Source: Methylobacterium organophilum
GTDB lineage: Bacteria; Pseudomonadota; Alphaproteobacteria; Rhizobiales; Beijerinckiaceae
NCBI RefSeq assembly: GCF_022179465.1
Contig: NZ_BPQV01000002.1
Span: forward strand, 62,001-126,000
DNA length: 64,000 nt
Direction of reading: 5' to 3'
The notes beneath the pieces were generated by a model. It was given only the letters and a program-made list of their open reading frames with translations, made no database searches and was not told where the DNA came from. Every line of letters starts with the position of its first letter. The first letter of the stretch is position 1. A program made the position numbers and the translations under genes. Below, piece after piece: positions 17,102-26,287 of the stretch.

Positions 17102-17806
17102 ATGACCGCCCTGCCGCCCATCGCCGTGTTCGACCTCGACGGCACTCTCGCCGAGACCGCGGGCGACCTGATCGGCACGCTCAACGTCATCCTGGAGCAG
17201 GAAGGGTTGGGGGGGATGGGGGTGGGGGAGGCGCGGGATCTGCTCGGGGCCGGGGCGCGGGCCTTGATTCAGAGGGGCTTCACCGTTTCCGGCGTCACGC
17301 TGGCTCCGGAGCGGCTGGAGCGGCTCTTCGAAGCCTTCCTCGCGCATTACGCGGCGCACCTCACCGACCGTTCCCACCTGTTCCCCGGCGTCACCGAGGC
17401 CCTGGACCGGCTGGAGGCGGAGGGCTTCCGCCTGGCGGTCTGCACCAACAAGATGGAGGCCCATGCCGTCGCCCTGCTGGAGGCCCTCGGCATCGCCCCG
17501 CGCTTCGCGGCCATCGTGGGCAAGGAGACCTTCCCCTTCTCGAAGCCCGACCCGCGCCACATCACCGCGACGATCGAGCGGGCGCAGGGCGACCCGGCCC
17601 GGGCGGTGATGGTGGGCGATTCGAGCGCCGACGTGCACGCGGCCAAGGCCGCCGGCATCCCGGTCGTGGGCGTGGATTTCGGCTACACCGCCGTGCCGAT
17701 GCGCGACCTGCACCCCGACCGCCTGATCAGTCATTTCGACGCGCTGGTGGAGGCGGTCCTCGACCTGGTCCCCGGCACGGGGCGCACGGCGAAGCCGGCG
17801 GCCTGA
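17102..17806 (+). CDS. gph: HAD-superfamily phosphatase, phosphoglycolate phosphatase type
   Basis: 234 residues. HAD motif I FDLDGTLAET at 9-18 supplies the nucleophile Asp; motif II is CTNKMEAHAVALLEALG; the motif III Lys lies in FSKPDPRHI; and motif IV is MVGDSSADVHAAKAAG. The helical cap after motif I is the small type of Gph/CbbZ enzymes, which hydrolyse 2-phosphoglycolate. HAD specificity is hard to fix, so other small phosphate esters are possible. It stands alone between a divergent secreted protein and tRNA-Val. Confidence 0.88.
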   Translation: MTALPPIAVFDLDGTLAETAGDLIGTLNVILEQEGLGGMGVGEARDLLGAGARALIQRGFTVSGVTLAPERLERLFEAFLAHYAAHLTDRSHLFPGVTEALDRLEAEGFRLAVCTNKMEAHAVALLEALGIAPRFAAIVGKETFPFSKPDPRHITATIERAQGDPARAVMVGDSSADVHAAKAAGIPVVGVDFGYTAVPMRDLHPDRLISHFDALVEAVLDLVPGTGRTAKPAA

Positions 17807-17846
17807 GGCCAACTCAGCGATCACGGTGGTGAAGAAGGAGGAGGAA

Positions 17847-17921
17847 TGGTGGACGGTGTAGGGATCGAACCTACGACCTCTCCCGTGTGAAGGGAACGCA
17901 CTACCGCTGTGCTAACCGTCC
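17847..17921 (-). tRNA. tRNA-Val (anticodon CAC)
   Basis: The reverse strand folds as a full cloverleaf: acceptor GGACGGT pairing ACCGTCC, D arm GCAC/GTGC, anticodon stem TTCCC/GGGAG with loop TTCACAC (anticodon CAC), T arm GTAGG/CCTAC with loop TTCGATC, and an encoded 3' CCA after discriminator A. Confidence 0.95.
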
Positions 17922-18035
17922 AGAGCCCGTGCGGGCGGCGCGCCGTGGTGTCCGCGGCGGCGAGGACGGCCTTCTAGGGCCGCGCCCCGAGATCCGTCAA
18001 GATCCCGGAACGCGCCTGTCGACGCGAAATCGCGC

Positions 18036-18299
18036 TCAATTGCCGCCGGCGGTGCCGCTGCCGCCGCCACCGCTGCCCTGGGGCACGGCGCGGGAGGGCT
18101 GGTTCGCGTTGCCCGCCGCGGCGGAATTGGTGTCGACCGTGTCCGCGCCGGTGGCCCCGCGGGAGACCGAGACGTCGCGGCCGCCGCCGGTGTTGTTGGT
18201 GTTCCGCTCGACCGTGGGCCGCGCGCCCGAGGTGCCCGTCTGGGCGAAGGCGGGGGTCGCGAGGGCGACGGCGAGGCCGGCGATGAGAAGGGGTTTCAT
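18036..18299 (-). CDS. Small secreted Gly/Ser/Asn-rich protein
   Basis: 87 residues from ATG 18299. Signal peptide MKPLLIAGLAVALATPAFAQ, clean AxA-type cleavage at 20. The mature part is low-complexity (NTNNTGGGRDVSVSRG, GSGGGGSGTAGGN) and probably disordered. Cell envelope location is likely; no family recognised. It is divergent from gltX. Confidence 0.65.
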   Translation of the reverse strand: MKPLLIAGLAVALATPAFAQTGTSGARPTVERNTNNTGGGRDVSVSRGATGADTVDTNSAAAGNANQPSRAVPQGSGGGGSGTAGGN

Positions 18300-18468
18300 G
18301 GGTTCGGACGGTCCTGTCTGTTTCTGGTTCTTCGGGCGCACCCGGTGCGATCCGATTGTGCGCAAGGCCCTCGACAACGCTCCGGAAGGCCGCGTGTTCG
18401 GTCGCCGCCGCGAAACCGACGCGCGAATGGGCTGACGCGCCCGCCCGAAACCCGTTACGAGGGCGGCC

Positions 18469-19842
18469 ATGTCCACCTCGCCTTCCGTTTCGCCGACCGC
18501 GCCCCCCCTTGTCCGGTTCGCCCCCTCGCCGACGGGGTTCCTGCATATCGGCAATGCCCGGCCGGCTCTGCTCAATCAGCTCTTCGCCCGCGCCCGGGGC
18601 GGCCGCTTCCTGCTGCGGCTCGACGACACCGACCGGGAGCGCTCGACGGAGGCTTTCGCCGAAGCGATCCGCGAGGACCTGACCTGGCTCGGGATCGTGC
18701 CCGACCTGTTCGCGCGCCAGAGCGCCCGCAAGGCGCAGCACGACGAAGCCGCCGAGCGGCTGAAGGCGGCGGGACGGCTCTATCCCTGCTACGAGACGCC
18801 GGAGGAGCTGGAGCGGCGGCGCAAGCGCCAGCTCGGCCGCGGCCTGCCGCCGATCTACGACCGGGCCGCCCTGTCGCTCACCGCGGAAGACCGGGCCCGG
18901 CTCGAGGCGGAGGGCCGGCACCCGCATTGGCGGTTCAAGCTCGACCACAAAGTGGTGGCCTGGGACGACCTCGTTCGCGGGCCGAGCCATGTCGACTGCG
19001 CCTCGCTCTCGGACCCCGTCCTGATCCGGGCCGATGGCAGCTACCTCTACACCCTGCCCTCGGTGGTGGACGACGCGGATCTCGGCGTCACCCACGTCAT
19101 CCGCGGCGAGGACCACGTCACCAATACCGGCGTGCAGGTGCAGCTCTTCGAGGCGCTCGGCGCTGCCGTGCCGGCCTTCGGCCACCACAACCTGCTGACC
19201 ATGGCCGATGGCGAGGGCCTGTCGAAGCGGCTCGGCCACCTCTCCCTGCGTTCCCTGCGCGCGGCGGGCTACGAGCCGGCGGCCGTGCGCTCGCTGGCCG
19301 TGCTGACGGGCTCGGCCGAGGCCGTGCGTCCGGTCGCCTCCCTCGACGAACTGGCCGGCCTCGTCGACCTCTCCCAGATCTCCCGGGCGCCGGCCCGGTT
19401 CGACCCGGCCGAGCTCGACGGGCTCAACGCCCGCCTCGTGCACGACATGCCCTATGCCGAGGCCGCCGAGCGCCTGCGGGCGATGGGCGTGGCCGAGGAA
19501 TGCGCGGAGGCGTTCTGGGGGGCGGTACGGGCCAATCTCGGCCGCGTCGCCGAGGCGGAGGCGTGGTGGCGAGTGGTGACCGGGCCGGTCACCCCCGTGA
19601 TCGTCGATCCCGATGTCTCCCGGCGCGCCCTCGCGCTGCTGCCGGACGGCCCCTTCGATGCCGGCACCTGGAAGGCCTGGACGGAGACGGTGAAGCGGGA
19701 CACCGGCGCCAAGGGCCGCGCCCTGTTCATGCCCCTGCGCCAGGCCCTGACCGGCCTCGACCACGGCCCCGACCTCGCCAACCTGCTCCCCCTGATCGGC
19801 CGCGAGCGCGCGGCCAAGCGGCTCTCGGGCGAGAGCGCCTGA
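18469..19842 (+). CDS. gltX: Glutamyl-tRNA synthetase
   Basis: Class I aminoacyl-tRNA synthetase that charges tRNA-Glu, and in many alphaproteobacteria also mischarges tRNA-Gln for GatCAB. 457 residues. The N-terminal motif is [17 protein letters not shown], with the HIGH box reading HIGN at 26-29; [12 protein letters not shown] near 247-258 is the KMSKS equivalent; [11 protein letters not shown] and LHKVVAWDD-type strands are conserved. The C-terminal helical anticodon-binding domain is somewhat short. Many alphaproteobacteria carry two gltX genes. This looks like the shorter type, but I cannot say which tRNA it prefers. Confidence 0.94.
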   Translation: MSTSPSVSPTAPPLVRFAPSPTGFLHIGNARPALLNQLFARARGGRFLLRLDDTDRERSTEAFAEAIREDLTWLGIVPDLFARQSARKAQHDEAAERLKAAGRLYPCYETPEELERRRKRQLGRGLPPIYDRAALSLTAEDRARLEAEGRHPHWRFKLDHKVVAWDDLVRGPSHVDCASLSDPVLIRADGSYLYTLPSVVDDADLGVTHVIRGEDHVTNTGVQVQLFEALGAAVPAFGHHNLLTMADGEGLSKRLGHLSLRSLRAAGYEPAAVRSLAVLTGSAEAVRPVASLDELAGLVDLSQISRAPARFDPAELDGLNARLVHDMPYAEAAERLRAMGVAEECAEAFWGAVRANLGRVAEAEAWWRVVTGPVTPVIVDPDVSRRALALLPDGPFDAGTWKAWTETVKRDTGAKGRALFMPLRQALTGLDHGPDLANLLPLIGRERAAKRLSGESA

Positions 19843-20277
19843 GCGGGGGCGGGGGATCGAGCGGGTTACGCGTGCATCCCCTCGCCCCGCGAGCGGCATC
19901 TCGGATGCCCCCATCTCCTCCCGCTTCCGCTCGATCGGCTCCGTCGCGGCGCTTCTTTACCTCCCCCAGAGGGCAGGGCTCTCGCAGAGTAACGAGGTTG
20001 AGGAGGTCGTCTTTTCCCCAAGAGGCGCGCCTCATCTTCTTGCGGAGGGGATGTCTTCGGGGTCGGCTTCGAGGGTTTTGGGCACCGTGCGGCGCAATCC
20101 CGCGGGTCGCGCACCGGGCAGGATGGTCAGCCTCGGAGCGACCATGAGTCCGCCTCCCCAGGAGGGGGCTGACTCAGAGCCGAGCGGCCATCACAACCGG
20201 CGATCGACCCATGTCCGATTGCCCCGCCCCCGTGGGGAGGGGGCTCTCGGATCCTCCGGGTTCGTGCCGCCGGCTTC
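19843..20277. other. Intergenic region without a recognisable gene
   Basis: 435 bases between convergent gltX and the phosphate transporter gene. Reading frames are short, without family signal or ribosome site. Several GC-rich runs such as CCTCCCCAGGAGGGGGCTG (about 20153-20171) can form hairpins and may terminate transcripts from both sides. Confidence 0.5.
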
Positions 20278-21915
20278 TCAGAACAGCTGGGAGAAGACCA
20301 GGTAGAGGCTGCCCGAGAGTAGCATCGCCACCGGCAGGGTCAGCACCCAGGCCATGGCGAGGTTGCGCAGGGTCGCGACCTGCAGCCCGGAGCGGTTGGC
20401 GGCCATGGTGCCGGCGACGCCCGAGGAGAGCACGTGGGTGGTCGAGACCGGCAGGCCGAACATGTCCGCGGCCCCGATCGTGCCGGCGGCCACGAGCTCG
20501 GCCGAGGCGCCCTGGGCGTAGGTCAGGTGCGTCTTGCCGATCTTCTCGCCCACGGTGATCACGATGCGCTTCCAGCCGACCATGGTGCCGAGGCCGAGGG
20601 CGATCGCCACCGCGACCTTCACCCAGGTCGGGATGAAGCGCGTCGCCTCGTCGAGGCTGCCCTTATAGGCCTTGAGCGCCCCGGCCTCGGCGGCGGAGAG
20701 CTCGCTCGCCTTGTCCTTCATCAGGAAGCGGATCGCCTCGGAGGCGAGATACATGTCGTTGCGGGTGTTGCCCACGGCCTCCGCCGGCACCTTGGCGAGG
20801 CTGCCGTAGCGCTCGACCTCGGTGCCGATCTCCTGGATCAGCGCCGAGAGGGACGGGTAGGTGCCGGCCTCGAGCGTGCGGGCGGCGACATAGGCGGTGA
20901 CCGCCGGGCGCGGATCGCCGGTCACCGCATGGCCCGCCGCCTTCCTCGCCACCACCTCGGAGGCCGCCTGCGAGGTCGTGCGGAACTGCGCCAGGGCGGA
21001 ATCCGGCAGGGCCCGGTTGAGGGCGTAGGCGGTGGGCACGGTGCCGATCAGGATCAGCATGATCAGGCCCATGCCCTTCTGGCCGTCGTTCGAGCCGTGG
21101 GCGAAGGAGACGCCGGTGCAGGTCGCGATCAGCAGGCCGCGGATCCAAAGCGGGGGCGCCTCCTTGCCCTTGGGCTCCTGGTAGAGGGCCGGGTTGCGCA
21201 CCACGCGTTTCAGCACCAGCAGCAGCGCGCCGGCGGCCAGGAAGCCGAAGACCGGCGAGAGCAGCAGCGACCAGCCGATCTCGGTCGCCTTGCTCCAATC
21301 GACGCCGGAGGTGCCCGAGCGGCCGTGCAGCAGGGCGTTGGCCACGCCCACGCCGATGATCGAGCCGATCAGCGTGTGCGAGGAGGAGGCCGGCAGGCCG
21401 AAATACCAGGTGCCGAGGTTCCAGAGGATCGCGGCGATGAGCAGCGCGAACACCATGGCGAAGCCCGCCCCCGAGCCGACCTGCAGGATCAGCTCCACCG
21501 GCAGCAGCGAGACGATGCCGAAGGCCACCGCCCCCGAGGAGAGCAGCACGCCGAGGAAGTTGAAGAAGCCCGACCAGACCACCGCCACGCTGGCGGGCAG
21601 CGAATGCGTGTAGATCACCGTCGCCACGGCGTTGGCGGTGTCGTGGAAGCCGTTCACGAACTCGAAGCCGAGGGCGATGACGAGCGCCACGAAGAGCAGG
21701 ATGTAGGGGAGATAGGTGCCGGCATGCGCGCCGGTCTCGCTCACGTCGACGGAGATGCTGTAGGCGACGTAGAACAGCGCCGCGACGATGGCGCCCAGGA
21801 AGCCGACCGTCACGACGAGGGAGCGCTGGCCCCCGAGATCGGGCCGCCCATGCCCGGAGGGAGACTCGGATCGCGCCAGATCGGGCGCGTAGCTTCCTAA
21901 TGTCGATCCTGACAT
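20278..21915 (-). CDS. pit: Inorganic phosphate transporter, PiT family
   Basis: Low-affinity phosphate (metal-phosphate) symporter of the inner membrane. 545 residues with about eleven membrane helices. Both PiT signature repeats are present: GFEFVNGFHDTANAV with GLPASSSHTLIGSIIGVG in the N-terminal half, and SFAHGSNDGQKGMG with GLPVSTTHVLSSGVAG in the C-terminal half. A hydrophilic insertion of about 150 residues (after ALPDSALAQF to IPTWVK) separates the halves and is larger than in E. coli PitA. No PhoU-like or DUF47 gene is adjacent. The ATG at 21915 is the first in-frame ATG after a stop and leaves a 45-residue N-terminal tail. Confidence 0.93.
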   Translation of the reverse strand: MSGSTLGSYAPDLARSESPSGHGRPDLGGQRSLVVTVGFLGAIVAALFYVAYSISVDVSETGAHAGTYLPYILLFVALVIALGFEFVNGFHDTANAVATVIYTHSLPASVAVVWSGFFNFLGVLLSSGAVAFGIVSLLPVELILQVGSGAGFAMVFALLIAAILWNLGTWYFGLPASSSHTLIGSIIGVGVANALLHGRSGTSGVDWSKATEIGWSLLLSPVFGFLAAGALLLVLKRVVRNPALYQEPKGKEAPPLWIRGLLIATCTGVSFAHGSNDGQKGMGLIMLILIGTVPTAYALNRALPDSALAQFRTTSQAASEVVARKAAGHAVTGDPRPAVTAYVAARTLEAGTYPSLSALIQEIGTEVERYGSLAKVPAEAVGNTRNDMYLASEAIRFLMKDKASELSAAEAGALKAYKGSLDEATRFIPTWVKVAVAIALGLGTMVGWKRIVITVGEKIGKTHLTYAQGASAELVAAGTIGAADMFGLPVSTTHVLSSGVAGTMAANRSGLQVATLRNLAMAWVLTLPVAMLLSGSLYLVFSQLF

Positions 21916-22057
21916 GCCGGAGATCCCGCTTCATGGGCGCGGCCGTGAGGGGCCGCGAGCCTCCATGAGCACGGACCCGGCAACGGTTTCGTGACGGGAA
22001 TCATCCCGGAAGATCCGACACTTCAGGTTGTCTTTCTCGGGCCGGGCCCGGGCCCGG

Positions 22058-23722
22058 TCACTGGGTCAGGCGCAGGGCGCCGATGCTCTTGGCGATGCTC
22101 TTGAAGGCGGCGATCAGGCTCGAGGAATCGTTGGCGACATAGGCCTGCGAGGGCAGGCTCGCGCAGTTCTGCAGCAGGGTGATGCCCTGGGCGTCGATCG
22201 CATCCGAGGAGACGCTGAACCCGATCGTGTAGACCGAGATGCCCGTCGACTTGGCGTTGGTGCAGGCCTCCTGGGTCAGCGCGTCGAGGGCGTTGCGCTG
22301 CTGCGCGGTCGAGGAGACGCTCTGGTAGCGCGCGGGCAGCCGGGCGCCGGGGCCGGACCCGTCGGCATTGGTCAGGTAGCCGTGGGAGAAATACAGGGTC
22401 TGATTGTAGTTGGTGTAGGGATTGTCGGGCCAGCTATTGGCGCCGTCGGTCATCAGCACCAGGACCTTGTTGGTGGTCGCGGAGGAATAGGAGGCCCCGT
22501 CCGCGAAGACGCTTTTGGGCGAGATCGTGCGCCAGCCCCACATGAACCCTTCGTGGATGTTGGTCGAGCCGGCGGCGTTCAGGCTGCTGATCAGGGTCTT
22601 GAGGGTGCTGGCATCCGAGGTCAGCCGCTGCAGGGGCCGGCTCAGGCATTGGAAGTTCGGCCCGTTCGGGAGGCCGACGCCGCCGGAGCCGGTCGGCTTG
22701 GCGTTGCGCGGGTTCTGGTACTTGCAGGCCTGCTTCTCGGCATTGGCGAAGGAGCTCGGGCTCGCGGTGCAGTTCGAACTCGTCGTGCCGTTCCAGTCGT
22801 CGATGTAGCTGTTGAACGTGTAGTTCCCGTTCCAGGTCGTGGAGCCCGTGGTGCCGCCGCCGGGCTCGTCGGGGGCGAACATCGGCACGTAGAGGCTGTC
22901 GTTGCCGCCGGTGGCGGCGACATCCTGCACGTTCTGCGGATAGGGCAGGGTCTCGAAGCAGCCGCCCCAGGCCCAGAGCGGGCTGATGGTCTTGAGCGCG
23001 TTGAAGATCGAGAGCCGGCTGGTGAAGCCGAGCGCGTTGGCCTGGGTCTTGTCGATGTTGGTCCAGTGCAGGGACGACTTGCCGCCCGTGTCGACCCAGC
23101 TCGCCGTCGCGCTGCTCACCGGGTCCACCGCCACGGAGGCCGCGAAGGGGACGATCGAGATCCGCGTGTCGGAGGCGAAGGCGGGATCGCTCTTCACGTA
23201 GTCGACGAAGTTCGAGGCCGCCTGCTTGAGCGCGTCCATCTTCGAGCCGCTGCCGCCGGAATTCGCCATGGAGCCGGTGGTGTCGAGCACCAGGGCGATC
23301 TCGAAGGTCTTGGGCGTGGGGGGCGCGCATTGCGCCATCGCCGCGAGCGAGAGGCCGGACTTGCCGGTGATCGCGCTGAAGAAGGTCTTCGAGGTCACAT
23401 GGGTCGTCAGCGTGATCTTGCGCGGGTTCGAGGCCACGGTGAGCGGGTCGACGGTGAGCCCGACCTCGCTGCCCATGTAGCCGGACATGGTGGTGTTGGC
23501 CTGGGTCTGCAGCAAGGCGGCGGTGGTGGCGGCGTTGGCCTGGCACAGCGTGAGCGCGGTGGCGTCGGTCGCCGCCTGCAGCTTGGTCTGGAGGCGCGTC
23601 GCGAGGCCGTAATCGATCGCCATGCCCGTGAAGCCGAGCAGGGGGATGGCGGCGAGGGCGAAGACGACGGCGATCTGGCCGTCGCTGCGGGTGAGGAAGG
23701 GGCGGACCGGTGGGCGAAGCAT
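22058..23722 (-). CDS. TadG-like protein with von Willebrand factor A domain
   Basis: 554 residues. The N terminus SDGQIAVVFALAAIPLLGFTGMAIDY (about 13-38) is a TadE/TadG-type pseudopilin helix with basic residues before it. A VWA domain follows from about residue 142 with the MIDAS-like VLDTTGSMANSGG; the remainder of the domain (DTRISIVPFAAS, VLVLMTDGANSW, GISVYTIGFSV) is split by an insertion of about 150 residues rich in Asn, Gly and Ser. Such proteins are exported with Flp/Tad pilus systems and take part in adhesion or assembly. The rest of a tad machinery is not in the window. It is last in the set 25069-22058. Confidence 0.85.
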   Translation of the reverse strand: MLRPPVRPFLTRSDGQIAVVFALAAIPLLGFTGMAIDYGLATRLQTKLQAATDATALTLCQANAATTAALLQTQANTTMSGYMGSEVGLTVDPLTVASNPRKITLTTHVTSKTFFSAITGKSGLSLAAMAQCAPPTPKTFEIALVLDTTGSMANSGGSGSKMDALKQAASNFVDYVKSDPAFASDTRISIVPFAASVAVDPVSSATASWVDTGGKSSLHWTNIDKTQANALGFTSRLSIFNALKTISPLWAWGGCFETLPYPQNVQDVAATGGNDSLYVPMFAPDEPGGGTTGSTTWNGNYTFNSYIDDWNGTTSSNCTASPSSFANAEKQACKYQNPRNAKPTGSGGVGLPNGPNFQCLSRPLQRLTSDASTLKTLISSLNAAGSTNIHEGFMWGWRTISPKSVFADGASYSSATTNKVLVLMTDGANSWPDNPYTNYNQTLYFSHGYLTNADGSGPGARLPARYQSVSSTAQQRNALDALTQEACTNAKSTGISVYTIGFSVSSDAIDAQGITLLQNCASLPSQAYVANDSSSLIAAFKSIAKSIGALRLTQ

Positions 23723-23792
23723 GGTCGGGGGCTCGCGGGCAGGGCGATCGGTCCCGTTCGCGGGCGCCGGGGCGGCGCCGCGTCGGGCGGGG

Positions 23793-24431
23793 TCAGGGGG
23801 CGGTCAGGGGGCAGGGGGCGCCGCCGGGAAGCGTCACCTCGGTCGCGGTGCCGTTGTAGGTGGCCCCGCCGCGGGCGGGCCAGGGCAGGCTGACGGCGAA
23901 GGTGTAGCCGGTGCCCCCGGTGAGGTAGTTGATCAGGCTGGTGCCGATGGAAGCCTTGTAGGGCATCGTCACCTCGGTCAGCAGGTAGCGCATGCCGGCG
24001 GTCTGGAAGCCCTGCGGGACCGTGAGGTCGCTCGCCACCGCCTTGGCCGCGCGGGCCGTGGCGTTGCTGGCGATGCTGGAGCAGACATACGGCTTGAGGC
24101 TGAGCGTGGTCGGGTAGACCCCGAGGGCGCTGACGACGATCCTCGCCCGGCTGCTGTCGAAGGGGGTGAGGACGAGCTTCGACGAGGCCAGGATGTCGGT
24201 CATCGTGCTCGTATCCATCGGATCCGAGGCGCCCCCCTGGGCCGTGAGGTCGGAGACCGTGCGGGCGAGCAGGGTGACCTTGCGGTAATTGTCGATGGCG
24301 TGGGCGAATTCGACCGTCGCCATCAGGATGAGGGCCATCACCGGCAGCACCAGCCCGAACTCGACGACGCTGCCGCCCTCGGACGCGCGCAGGAAGCGCG
24401 GCAAGGGCAGGCGGGGGGAGCGCTTCGCCAT
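23793..24431 (-). CDS. TadE/TadG-like pseudopilin protein
   Basis: 212 residues. The N terminus has a Pro/Arg-rich cytosolic stretch, then EGGSVVEFGLVLPVMALILM (about 18-37) with the Glu at the position typical of TadE-like pseudopilins, then a periplasmic domain with paired Cys (LKPYVCSS, GGAPCPLT). ATG 24431 is preceded by GAGG 6 bases upstream. A GTG at 24443 overlaps the stop of the preceding gene as GTGA and is an alternative start. Either way it is translated together with the upstream TadE-like gene. Confidence 0.8.
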   Translation of the reverse strand: MAKRSPRLPLPRFLRASEGGSVVEFGLVLPVMALILMATVEFAHAIDNYRKVTLLARTVSDLTAQGGASDPMDTSTMTDILASSKLVLTPFDSSRARIVVSALGVYPTTLSLKPYVCSSIASNATARAAKAVASDLTVPQGFQTAGMRYLLTEVTMPYKASIGTSLINYLTGGTGYTFAVSLPWPARGGATYNGTATEVTLPGGAPCPLTAP

Positions 24432-24439
24432 CCCGCGCC

Positions 24440-25069
24440 TCACGAGCAGACCGCGCTCGGCGCGGAATAGGGCTCGGTGCGGAACACCGCGGTCGATTGC
24501 AGGAGGTAGGATCCGTCCGCCATCAGCAGGATGCCGGGATTGAGGAGCTTGAAGAAGGTCGGAAGCGGGACCACCGCGGAGACGATGACGATCTCCCTGG
24601 CGCGCGCGCAGGTGTAGCCCTCGAAGCTCGTGCTGATCGAACGCGAGGTGGAATCGTAGGCGTTCAGCTGGCTTCCGTTGGCGAAGCTGCTGCTCACCGA
24701 CACGTTGAGCTTCAGCGCGCTGCACGGGAACACGGTGACCATCGCCGCGCCGCCGGATTGGCACATCGTCGCCTTCAGGTTGCTCAGCAGGGTCGCCGTG
24801 TCGGTCTGGCCCATGTTGGCGTTCTGGAAGCTGCCGGTGAACAGGTTGCGCACCGCCCGCTGGACCATCTGGTCGAGGTTCTGGCCCGCCCAGATGATGA
24901 AGGCGAACTGGATGATGCCGCCGAGCAATCCGAAGAAGGGCACCAGCATCAGGGCGAACTCGACCGCAGGGCCGCCGCCTTGCGCCCGAGCGAAGCGGCC
25001 GAAGACGCGTCGCAAGCCGTTCCGTCCGTGCCCCACCGCGCCCATCGATCCTCGTCCAGCGCCCGTCAT
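24440..25069 (-). CDS. TadE-like pseudopilin protein
   Basis: 209 residues. After an N-terminal basic segment (RRVFGRFARAQ) comes GGGPAVEFALMLVPFFGLLGGIIQFAFIIW (about 31-60), the TadE membrane helix, then a periplasmic domain with several Cys. Two starts are possible: ATG 25069 with GGAG 8 bases upstream (chosen) or ATG 25045 directly after GAGGATCG. It is first of three collinear TadE/TadG-like genes, and the next start overlaps its stop. The AT-rich stretch upstream (25110-25250) probably holds their promoter. Confidence 0.8.
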   Translation of the reverse strand: MTGAGRGSMGAVGHGRNGLRRVFGRFARAQGGGPAVEFALMLVPFFGLLGGIIQFAFIIWAGQNLDQMVQRAVRNLFTGSFQNANMGQTDTATLLSNLKATMCQSGGAAMVTVFPCSALKLNVSVSSSFANGSQLNAYDSTSRSISTSFEGYTCARAREIVIVSAVVPLPTFFKLLNPGILLMADGSYLLQSTAVFRTEPYSAPSAVCS

Positions 25070-25392
25070 CCGCGGGTCTCCGCGTCGGCCATGGGACGCG
25101 GCGCTCGCCTTGAGATTGAGTTATTTCCTATTGATCGCGATCTGGTTGCCGGTCCGCTAATGCGCCGCTCGCCTCACACGGTGATAAGCGAGCGTGGTAA
25201 ATTTCTTGTTCGATAGATCTCGGAAATAATCAGGAAATACCGAAACGCCCAGGCAATCGACCGTAAAGCATTCTGGGCCTGGACAGCCTACCCTTGTCGC
25301 GTTGTTTCGTGATGTTTCCGGCGCTTCGAATCGGAGGGGCGGGCGGTGAGCTTGCCCTGTTCAGGGCTGAGCCCGCCCTCCGAGCCCATCCG
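25070..25392. other. Intergenic region, probable promoter of the TadE/G genes
   Basis: 323 bases, of which about 25110-25250 are clearly AT-richer than the surroundings (e.g. TTGAGTTATTTCCTATTG). No gene was found. Upstream elements of the minus-strand TadE-like operon are expected here. Confidence 0.4.
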
Positions 25393-25701
25393 TCAACGGA
25401 TGCCGCCGCCGATCCGGACGAAGGAGCGGACAGGGCCGTAATCGGACGAGCTGAGTGCATCGACGGAGACGCGTCCCTGCAGCGGTCGCGCGGCCGAGTC
25501 GGAGGTATGGCCGAGAGCGGCATCGGCGGCCACCCGGCCCGAGAGGCGGAGACAGGTCGAGGTGCCGGGGATGCGGCCGAAGCCCGCCCCATATTCCGGG
25601 CAGGCTTCCATCGGCGTCTCGGAGGGGAGCGGCGCGCGGTCGCGGGCAGGGGCCGGGCCCATGGCCAGAAGCAGCGTCGCGAGCGCGAGGATGGATCGCA
25701 A
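25393..25701 (-). CDS. Short protein resembling the N-terminal part of alphaproteobacterial porins
   Basis: 102 residues with a signal peptide (MRSILALATLLLAMGPAPA). The segment ACPEYGAGFGRIPGTSTCLRLSGRVAADAALG at about 33-64 matches the start of the alphaproteobacterial porin family (Omp2b type), which begins with a Cys-bounded loop and a first strand 'GRV'. Full porins are four to five times longer; here the frame ends after VRSFVRIGGGIR. It may be a truncated porin remnant or a small protein that keeps only this motif. Periplasm or outer membrane. Confidence 0.6.
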   Translation of the reverse strand: MRSILALATLLLAMGPAPARDRAPLPSETPMEACPEYGAGFGRIPGTSTCLRLSGRVAADAALGHTSDSAARPLQGRVSVDALSSSDYGPVRSFVRIGGGIR

Positions 25702-25799
25702 GGCCGTTGCCCCTTCCCGCCGTCGAGCGGCCGGGCGAGTTTGGGCGATCTGACGCCGGCCGGCAACCGGATCGCCGGGCGCAGGCCGGACCTCGCGCG

Positions 25800-26126
25800 C
25801 TATGATGCGGACGGCGGCACCACCGTCTGAATCACCTCGAAGCCTTCGAATTGCGGATGCCCCAGGGTCGTGGGCCGGGCGCTGGGGGCGCCGGCATGGG
25901 CGCGGCGAAACTGGTCCGAGCGCGTCCAGTTCTCGAAATCCGCCTTCGAGGCCCAGACGGTGTGCGAGGCGTAGAGGACATGGTCCTCCCGCTCGGGCCC
26001 GCGCAACAGGTGGAAGGCGATGAAGCCGGGGAGTTCGTGAAGGCTGCTCTCCCGCGTCAGCCAGACCTGCTCGAAGGCTTCGGTGCTGTCCTCGAGAACC
26101 TGGAACCGGTTCATCGCGATGAACAT
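25800..26126 (-). CDS. Antibiotic biosynthesis monooxygenase-fold protein, probable heme-degrading enzyme (IsdG/HmoA-like)
   Basis: 108 residues, single ABM ferredoxin-like domain: MFIAMNRFQVLEDSTEAFEQVW at the start, then LPGFIAFHLLRGPEREDHVLYASHTVWASKADFENW, and a C-terminal strand GFEVIQTV. The 'MFIAMNRF ... W ... SHTVW' pattern is that of IsdG/HmoA-type proteins, where an Asn near the N terminus, a Trp and a His bind and open heme in the cytosol; Asn6, Trp22 and the His in SHTVW are present. It is transcribed away from hemP, sharing 161 bases of control DNA, which strongly suggests degradation of the heme imported by that operon. A generic ABM activity cannot be excluded. Confidence 0.78.
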   Translation of the reverse strand: MFIAMNRFQVLEDSTEAFEQVWLTRESSLHELPGFIAFHLLRGPEREDHVLYASHTVWASKADFENWTRSDQFRRAHAGAPSARPTTLGHPQFEGFEVIQTVVPPSAS

Positions 26127-26241
26127 GGACGGTCTTCCCTGCGTGTTCGTTCGGGGGCGTACAAACCCCCGCGTGAACGGCCTAGCTTAACTTGCGTCAG
26201 GTCGAAAGCCCTTCTAGTAAAGATCTATCGAAGTATCTGTA

Positions 26242-26264
26242 CTTTAGAATTTAAACATTCAAAG
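26242..26264. promoter_or_regulatory. Candidate iron-responsive (Irr/ICE-like) operator upstream of hemP
   Basis: An imperfect palindrome: left arm CTTTAGAAT and right arm ATTCAAAG separated by six bases. The half site TTTAGAA is that of the iron control element (ICE) bound by Irr in Hyphomicrobiales. It is AT-rich in a GC-rich setting and ends 23 bases before the hemP start, between the divergent monooxygenase and hemP genes. Binding is inferred. Confidence 0.45.
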
Positions 26265-26287
26265 GTGCAGATTGTCAGAATTCCAAG

